NCBI GenBank assembly: GCA_947652605.1
Contig: OX393579.1
Location: 22,093,674-22,157,673, forward strand
From: Elmis aenea
Lineage: Eukaryota; Arthropoda; Insecta; Coleoptera; Elmidae
DNA length: 64,000 nt
Reading direction: 5' to 3'
The notes under the pieces are model-generated. The model ran no database searches, was not told the DNA's origin, and was given only the letters and a program-made list of their open reading frames with translations. Shown here one piece after another: positions 57,833-64,000 of the stretch; positions within the stretch are counted from its first letter, which is position 1; each line of letters begins with the position of its first letter. The position numbers were made by a program, and so were the translations under genes.

Positions 57833-57955
57833 TGTGTTGCTTTTAATGGTATAACCCCCGAAATGTTATCCAGAGTGCTAGAGTCTTTGAGACAACATCT
57901 ACGGTTGTGCGTAGAACAAGAACAAGGATATAATTTTAAACAATTTATACGATAA
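57833..57955 (+). pseudogene. Mariner-like transposase C-terminal fragment, right arm
   Basis: The plus-strand frame reads CVAFNGITPEMLSRVLES, LRQHLRLCVEQEQGYNFK, QFIR and stops at 57953-57955. It is the inverted counterpart of the last 40 codons of the left-arm copy, without that copy's internal stop. The block containing the catalytic aspartate is missing because it lies in the unpaired centre, present only once. The two pieces differ at several residues, so the arms have diverged since the palindrome formed or have separate origins. Confidence 0.8.
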
Positions 57956-58704
57956 ATTTCGGGGAAAAGGGGTACATTATTGGACTTAAATTAAAGTTGG
58001 AGCTCTTTTTATTCTTTTGTTTAAAAATTCTTTGAAAAATTACGACTTACGTCCATGGCCCACTTTAAAATATTTTAATTGCCTTAGTAATACTAATAAA
58101 GATCGAAATAGCTCTAAAAATATTAACTTTAGGTATAGGACATGCTTAATAATTTCGAAAGACAATTAAATTCTCTACAAGAAAATGTATAAATATACAG
58201 GGTGTTGCATTTAAGAAAAATGACTTATCGATGTTTAAAGTTTCACAAGTTTGACCAAGCGTTAAAAACACCCTGTATAATATTTTTAAAATGTAGCTAG
58301 CGCAAAGTGTTAATTAATCTATTGTCAATCTCAATTTTAAACGAAATTTTACCGCTTTTTTAAATAACTTTAATGTTAAAAAAAATTGAAAGTGCTGTTT
58401 TGCTCAAAAATTTCATAAAAATGTAAATTTTACGAAAACGGTTGACTTAAGACCCATATAACCTTAAACATTTTTTAAAGTAAATTTTAATAGAAATCCA
58501 AAAATGTAAAAATATACAGGGTGTCCTATTTGAAAAAATTAAATTTTTATATGTGCCGGTCAAACGAAACACCCTGTATATTTGAAAATAATTTTAGATT
58601 ATGTAGAAAATAGGTTCGCACAATATTTGTATTAAACATTTTTTGATATTTTCATTAAAAAAGGAACTATCGAAGAATCTCAGGGTCGTGGTGCACCCTG
58701 TATA

Positions 58705-59350
58705 TATCTTTATTTCGCCTCACATAAAATCGCTTCTCGTATCTTTTAAAATACATCGGTTTTTGAAGAAAATTAAACCAGTTTCTAGACTCTCGTCTCT
58801 TCATCAGTTGTTTTTTATTTTTAAATTGAAACTGTACACATTTATATTTAAAATGAGTCGCTTAAATAATTTAGACATTTTTCCTAGGTAGATATAGCTA
58901 ATTATGGTAGTACTCACCGGCATTAAATCTCAACGATATTTATTTTAAACTGAAATGTTCTGATAGAACCAAATAAAGTAACTATATAGAAATGAAACGC
59001 AACGTGACATTTTGTTTAATAAAGTTACAGTAACAGTAAACGCCCGATTATCTGAAACAATATTGGTATAGAGCAGATCAGTTATTCAAGAACTGGAATA
59101 ACGCGAAGCTTTGGTAAATTAGTATTGAATAAATAGAATTTGAACATGATGTTTGTTAAGTTAGATCTACTTATTTTTGGAAAATACAAAATTACTAATC
59201 CGTATTTTTAAGTTATAAATATTACTGTAAAGTAAACTATTTAGAATTGATTACCGCATTTTGCGTCGTATTTTAAATTTTTGCCTTATTATTTGTAGTG
59301 GCTAAAAAAAGACTTAAGTCCTTTAAAATATTTGTTTTTCTTGTTTGTAA
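58705..59350. other. No identifiable feature
   Basis: AT-rich apart from a short similarity (58740-58815) to 55860-55925. Nothing recognised. Confidence 0.4.
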
Positions 59351-59356
59351 CATACC

Positions 59357-59590
59357 TTTTTCTACTACCACTAATGTAAATGACTCTTACCGTACAGCTT
59401 GCATGCATAATAACTGAGTTATAACGCACAGTAAGCAAAACGCACACTGGTCTAGAAATGTCAAAGTAGGCTTACGTCAAAATTGACAAGACAACGTAAT
59501 TACATGTGTATATCAGCCAAAAAGCCGTTAAAATCGTAGGTATTATGTGTTCGTAGAAAAAGTAAGCTACATAACACGAGTTCTTACAAC
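59357..59590 (-). repeat. Dispersed repeat, copy 2 (inverted relative to 22549-22861)
   Basis: Shares AATGTAAATGACTCTTACCG, TTATAACGCACAGTAAGC and AGTAAGCTACATAACACGAG with the first copy in inverted orientation. It carries a single version of the unit that is doubled in copy 1. Confidence 0.75.
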
Positions 59591-59599
59591 TCTTCTTAT

Positions 59600-60430
59600 G
59601 TAATATACCTTTTTATTCAGGGTAATTATGGAACACTGATAGACACCATTTTGTACACTTATTATAATTTAAAATACGTTTGAAATGTTAATATTGTTAA
59701 TTTTATTTTGCAACCTATTCAAGGACACACTTATTTTGTAGCAAGACACAAATACACAAAAATAAGCATTTAAACTGAGGTTTGTTTACAGACTCCCGAT
59801 AATTTCGAACGTTGTGTTCAACAACGTGTAGTCGTGTAACTTATTATTTTGCGGTTAATTTTACAAATGTAACATTATACGACCGAATACGCATCTCAGT
59901 ATTGATTTTTACGCTAGTAGAATTTTTTATTACTTGAACAAACTTTTGCGGTAATTTTCACATAGACCTCTAAACCGTCCGTTCTACCAATTTAACCAAC
60001 AAATAAGCCATTTTTAAGTGTGTTTTTTGCGACTTATTTACGTCCAACGCATGTTTAAACCCGAATTTCAATGATTTGTTACATAATTTCATGGATCGTG
60101 TCCCCTGGTGCGTAAACCATTGTCTGCTTCCACGCACTGTGATTTCGTAGCATTTCACATCTTAAGGCGGGCATCGGGCATTTCCAACGAATTCGTCTGA
60201 AGTATTTTCCTCACGCTTCATCCATTTTGTATAGAAGCCATTAGCTTTACAAAATATCCAGCTTTTAAACAACTGTAACGAAATTTTAAAACGTGAAGGT
60301 AAAAGTGAAGTACCTACCGAAAAACACAGTTTAGCTTGTATTTCTTAGAAAAGCTTTTGTATTACTAACCACGATATAAAACAGTATGCTACGATTAAGC
60401 TATTGTCCTATTTAGTAGAAATTTGCGTAA
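59600..60430. other. No identifiable feature
   Basis: AT-rich; no termini or coding similarity seen before the LINE begins. Confidence 0.4.
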
Positions 60431-61253
60431 ATCATAGTGATTGCAAATCCCGGTAAACCTTCAACTAAAGCAACATCCTACAGGGCGATAGGCCTCCTAC
60501 CAATTATTTTGAAAATATTCGAAAGTCTTTTCCTCAAAAAAAAATAAAGAAGAAGTACCGACAAAAGACCCGGCTCACCAATTCGGGTTTAGAGAACACC
60601 ACTCGACTATACAACAGTGTCACAGAATAGTATACAAAATAAAGGAAAGCTTGGAAGAAAAAACAATGTGTGCAGCTATTTTTCCAGCTATACAACAAGC
60701 ATTTGACAAAGTCTGGCACACAGGATCTTATACAAAATAAAGGCAAATCTTTCCGATAGACACTAAAAGCTACTAAACTCATACTTGCAGAAGAAGTACT
60801 TTCAGTTGAAACTAGAATACACGCTAGCTAAATACCATCTCATAAAATCGGGGGTACCCCAGGGAAGTGTGCTGAGTCCATTTTTATACCTTTTGTACAC
60901 AGCTGACTTACCGGTAACACAAGATACTACAACAGCTACATTCGCTGATGACCCAGCAATACTGACATCGGTCACAAAACCATTTAAATGTATTACAATA
61001 GTGGCTGAAACAGTGGAGAATCAAAGTGAATACCGATAAGTCCACTCAAATAATATTTACGACAAAACGTAGCACCTGTTAACAAGTCTTCATAAATGAT
61101 GCTCCCATACCAATAAAAAAGGAAGTGAAATACCTCGGATCTAGGTGAAAAACTGACCTGGGAAACACTGCAGCTTAACTTAAAGCTTAGACAAATGTAC
61201 TGGCTAATAGGAAAAACGTCTTAATTATCACTGGAAAATAAAGTACTCATTTA
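60431..61253 (+). pseudogene. Jockey-like LINE reverse transcriptase, first part (5'-truncated)
   Basis: The plus strand encodes, in order and across frameshifts: NPGKPSTKATSYRAIGLL then PIILKIFESLF (60440-60530), AHQFGFREHHSTIQQCHRIV (60575-60635), IFPAIQQAFDKVWH (motif A, 60678-60720), SGVPQGSVLSPFLYLLYTAD (motif B, 60846-60905), ATFADDPAIL (motif C, 60937-60966), and NRKNVLI...LENKVLIY up to 61253. This order and wording are those of Jockey-clade LINEs. Motif A reads FPAI instead of FLDI/V, losing a catalytic aspartate, while FADD in motif C is intact. Several stops and frameshifts make it a relic. The reading LENKVLIY is cut at 61253 by a TA-palindrome and resumes at 62792. Confidence 0.9.
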
Positions 61254-62006
61254 CAGGGTGATTGAAATTCGAGCTTAAGCTTGGGGATCTCTTTAATTAT
61301 AATAGCTAGAGTTTAGCTTTAAATTTGGCAAAGTTGCTAAATTTTGTGCTCAATAATAATCTGAAGAGAAATTGGAAATATATCAAATGGTATCCGAGAA
61401 AATAAGGAAAACCGGAAAATACGATTTTTGAAAATCGTTTCCAACTCCTTTGGAGTATGAAATATTTCAATTGTGTAAAAACATTGCCCAAGCAACTTTT
61501 TAAGCCGAATCGGATGGTGGTCACAAATTTTTTTCAGATCGATTCGTTTTTGTTTTATGACAGCCAACTTTATTTTTTCGTATAGACGCAATATTTGCTA
61601 TTTACTTTTAATCAAATAGCATTTATTTTTCTGAATTCATTGATATATCACACATGGTATTTTACTTCTTCTTTCATTGTCAAATTTGAAGTAATGCGTT
61701 TTAAACAACAACCACTATAAATTAGGTAGGCTAGTCATTGTATTTTATGTTGTTTCCATGACAATCAACAAACTATAAGTTTTGAAAGCCTATTACTTGT
61801 TACATTAATTATTAATTCGTAAAAATGAACTTTAATAACAAACAATATTTCATATTTCAAAGGAGTTATAGACGATTTTCAAAAATCGTATTTTTCGGTT
61901 TTTCCTAATTTTCTCGGATACCGTTTGATATATTTCCAATTTCTCTTCGGATTATTAATAGTACCAAATTTAGACACTTTGCCAAATTTAAACTCATACT
62001 CTAGCT

Positions 62007-62730
62007 CAACGGTGGGCAACCTCCGGCCCGCGGGCCAACTCCGGCCCGCGTAAAGTTCTAATCCGGCCCGCGAGATCTTTAGAAGAAATAATAAATAAAT
62101 ATTTTCAAAAACAAAAATTTTAAAGAAAAGGATTAGGTTAGTACCTAACATAAGGAAAAAGGAGACATCTACAGTTTCATTTTCGATATAATTCGTCTTA
62201 TTTAAATTAAACACACATAGCTACATCTTTGTTCATAATTTAGTACTAACGTCGTAACATAGAAAGTCGTAACGCAGAAACTTCGGATATGTTCAATAAT
62301 CGTTTAACGTCGGAAATGTTCGACAATTCGTTTTTCGTTTGTGGAATCCCCCGTGTAGTCACGTAGTGTCGTAGTAAATGAATAGTCGCATAGTTTTAAA
62401 GTGAAATATTTAATTAAAATTAATATTTATTTATTAAAGGTAATAAAAAAAAATCTCGTATAATTTAAATTTTAAATAAGAAAAATAATTATAAATATTT
62501 ATTTTAGTTCTGAAAGCAAAATGGCATCGAACAACAGTAAAAAACGAAAAGTTGATTTGGAAAACAGAGTTTTTCAAGATAAATGGACGTCGCAATATTT
62601 TTTTATTATTGTTTTTATATTTTCAGAAAAAAATTCAAGTAACAAAAATGTGTCCATTAACTACTAAGGCCCGCGGGCGAAACGTAAATCTTATTCTGGC
62701 CCCTGTTATACAAAAGGTTGCCCACCCCTG
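62007..62730. mobile_element. hAT element nested in the TA-palindrome
   Basis: The left end CAACGGTGGGCAACC and the right end (reverse complement CAGGGGTGGGCAACC) differ at two bases and are flanked by identical CTCTAGCT at 61999-62006 and 62731-62738. Subterminal CCGGCCCGCG repeats occur at both ends. It is 724 bp and carries the hAT N-terminal frame at 62521-62667. Confidence 0.95.
62521..62667 (+). pseudogene. hAT transposase N-terminal fragment (ZBED5/GTF2IRD2-like)
   Basis: A 48-codon frame from ATG 62521 to TAA 62665-62667 starts MASNNSKKRKVDLENRVF, then QDKWTSQYFFI. The pattern 'KKRKVD.E.R.F...W...YFF' is the standard start of hAT transposases of the ZBED5 / GTF2IRD2 / FAM200 group, where a zinc-finger 'CLIC' motif follows. 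Here the sequence diverges right after YFFI (IVFIFSEKNSSN), so the zinc finger is lost and the element is internally deleted. The frame lies 500 bp inside the left terminus, as expected for an internal-deletion derivative. It may belong to the same broad group as the C-terminal fossil at 11590-12032. Confidence 0.7.
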
Positions 62731-62793
62731 CTCTAGCTATTATTATAATAAGCGACATCCTCATACTTAAACTCAAATTTCAATCACCCTGTA

Positions 62794-63109
62794 TAAAATT
62801 ATCCTAAAACCGATATGGACGTACGGAATCGAACTATGGGGCTGCAGTTAACCTTCCATTATAAAAATATTACAAATAGTCCAATCGGAAATCCACCTCC
62901 AAATAACAGGTGCTCCTTGGTACATATCCATCCAAACAATACACAACGACTTGGAAATACAATTTATAACGGATGTGATTAAACCATATGCTATCAAACA
63001 CGGAAACCGCAACATAGGGCACAGCAATGGACTTATCCATGAGCTAGCCAATTTACCAATAGTAGAAAGAAGACTGAAGAGACAGTGGTCAGAAGACCTG
63101 ATTAGATAA
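62794..63109 (+). pseudogene. Jockey-like LINE reverse transcriptase, C-terminal part
   Basis: The continuation of the LINE after the inserted palindrome: IILKPIWTYGIELWGC, a TAA stop in place of a lysine-type codon, then IIKILQIVQSEIHLQITGAP, WYISIQTIHNDLEIQFI, DVIKPYAIKHGNRNIGHSNG and LPIVERRLKRQWSEDLIR to the stop at 63107-63109. WGC, ITGAPWYISN-TIH-DL and RRLKR.W..DL are typical of the C terminus of Jockey-clade reverse transcriptases. The end is where the family usually stops, so the 3' part of the coding region is complete. A 21-base hairpin (GAAGTGG-AGGGCTC-CCACTTC at 63111) follows in the 3' untranslated region. Confidence 0.9.
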
Positions 63110-63134
63110 GAAGTGGAGGGCTCCCACTTCAAGC

Positions 63135-64000
63135 CTACCACCTAACCAACACATTTACTTATTACTCAATAACAAAGTAGGAAAAATAGAAATCGCTATA
63201 AAAGTTGACAAAACCCATGAAAGAAAAAAAAATCGACTTAGCTCTCAGAAAATTTACTATTTTAATGAAAAAGGGAATGAATATGATTAAATTAATTGTC
63301 AAGCGTAAAATGCTAACCTTCTGTTAATTATCACGCCGCTATACAAAGCTAACCAATCCCAGAAGACGTAATAATGTGTAGACTGTTCTCAAATAGAAAC
63401 ACAAACGATGTACCGAGTCTGTATTGATATTTCGTATTTGTGCTTCTAACGGTGTAATGAAATCCTGTAAAATAATGCTATTTACATGCTAACTAGGTTT
63501 CAATATCCTGCCTCATGACACAAAGGGCAGTGGACAGACAACGCTTGCTTGACATTAACAATTTACAACATCAAACTACTTAATCTGCGTTCATCCTGTC
63601 GTATCAAAAGCAATGTTCTATGCCCTAGTATAACAATTTTAATTTACAATTTTGGTTTTCTACAAAACTCTGTCCGAATATTATGTCACCTTTATTTAGA
63701 TTCAACCCAGATCGAATATACTAAATACTACATTATAAAAAAAAAGTTATAAAAACTTCCAACGTTTTATAATATTATCTGCAAAAGGCATAAAGCATTG
63801 TGAGAAATATAAAAAACACACTTATGAAGTTTTATTGTACTTGTAGCATTTTTTGTACATTAGGGTAGTGGTAGTGAAACTGTCGTGAACTTTGTAGCAA
63901 AAAAGTAAAAGTTTTAGGTTACAGAACGGTTTAACTCGTTATTAAAACAAAAAGGCGTAAACGTTTGTTTGCTTAACGTTGGCAACGTGCGATATGTGTG
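63135..64000. other. LINE 3' untranslated remnant, then unassigned
   Basis: The first part probably belongs to the Jockey-like copy; a clear poly(A) or target duplication is not visible. The remaining sequence to the window end shows no gene or termini. Confidence 0.4.

Larger units (their letters stand above)
56793..58700. mobile_element. TA-palindrome, family H relative, 1.9 kb with transposase pieces
   Basis: The left end CAGGGTGCACCACGACCCTG and the right end CAGGGTCGTGGTGCACCCTG are flanked by TA. Arms of about 850 bp are almost identical. Internal boundaries are CAGGGTGTTTCGTTTGACC (56918), ACACCCTGTATATTT (56968), CAGGGTGTTTTTAACGC (57220) and CAACACCCTG (57287), mirrored on the right. 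Inner modules match 40112-41929. The centre (57505-57955) encodes C-terminal transposase pieces pointing outward in both arms. Confidence 0.93.
61254..62791. mobile_element. TA-palindrome inserted in the Jockey frame
   Basis: The left end CAGGGTGATTGAAATTCGAG and the right end CTCAAATTTCAATCACCCTG are flanked by TA (61252-61253 and 62792-62793). Removing the element and one TA rejoins the LINE reading VLIYK-IILKPIWTYGI, which fixes both the boundaries and the TA duplication. The arms (GGCAAAGTTGCTAAATTT, GAAATTGGAAATATATCAAA) are related to 39366-40075. A hAT element interrupts the right arm at 62007-62730. The central loop resembles 45440-45765. Confidence 0.95.

Noticed and set aside
57710..57955. 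A single plus-strand gene across the centre of the palindrome
   Set aside because: Its first half is the antisense of the left-arm transposase; only the part from about 57833 is a genuine coding remnant.
62848..63141. 97-codon minus-strand frame
   Set aside because: Antisense shadow of the Jockey-like C-terminal coding region.
1..64000. tRNA, rRNA or CRISPR features
   Set aside because: No cloverleaf with a GGTTC-type T arm plus matching acceptor stem, no conserved rRNA segment and no regularly spaced repeat array were seen.

Overview
The window looks like intergenic or intronic DNA of an insect. It is AT-rich and gene-poor, and I find no host protein-coding gene that I can defend, no rRNA or tRNA gene and no CRISPR array. 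Almost everything recognisable is transposable-element (TE) sequence. The insect assignment rests on the mix of families: Jockey-like and RTE-like LINE fragments, hAT, PIF/Harbinger and piggyBac-type termini, a MADF-domain protein inside a Harbinger-type element, and a mariner-like transposase whose N-terminal piece resembles the insect DUF4817 helix-turn-helix domain. A beetle or other holometabolous insect is possible, but the sequence does not settle it.

The dominant structure is a set of long near-palindromes ('TA-palindromes') with ends close to CAGGGTG...CACCCTG, flanked by TA: 3187-4560, 20408-21392, 26526-27180, 30629-31884, 33300-33923, 37806-38675, 39366-40075, 40112-41929, 54410-54845, 56793-58700 and 61254-62791, plus a decayed one at 223-655. 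Solitary half copies lie at 5050-5647, 14481-14850, 49735-50315 and 53831-54170. Two palindromes retain pieces of a mariner-like transposase: an N-terminal DUF4817-like piece at 3659-3862 and C-terminal DDE pieces at 57505-57955. An insertion that splits a Jockey reading frame at 61253/62792 shows directly that these elements duplicate TA.

hAT elements are the second major class. Eleven copies have recognisable termini and 8-bp target duplications: 2068-4757, 9162-9397, 18320-18880, 20077-21537, 23518-25649, 27955-28138, 28763-29084, 34073-34271, 43250-43594, 50401-50617 and 62007-62730. Degenerate hAT coding remnants are at 11590-12032 and 62521-62667. Three elements have 3-bp TTA/TAA duplications of PIF/Harbinger type (2116-2832, 23975-25300, 54900-55645); the last carries an 83-codon MADF-like open frame. 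A piggyBac-like element is at 6428-7414.

LINE relics are a 5'-truncated RTE-like copy at 34655-35900 (minus strand) and a Jockey-like copy at 60431-63109 (plus strand), both with damaged reverse-transcriptase motifs. Nesting is deep: Jockey contains a TA-palindrome that contains a hAT; a hAT at 20 kb contains a TA-palindrome; a hAT at 2 kb contains two palindromes; a 2-kb CCCGGGA-ended palindrome at 50.3-52.3 kb contains a hAT MITE in one arm and a different repeat in the other. Between these lie stretches where I see nothing identifiable. Elements appear to be inactive fossils or non-autonomous copies; no complete transposase or polymerase is present.
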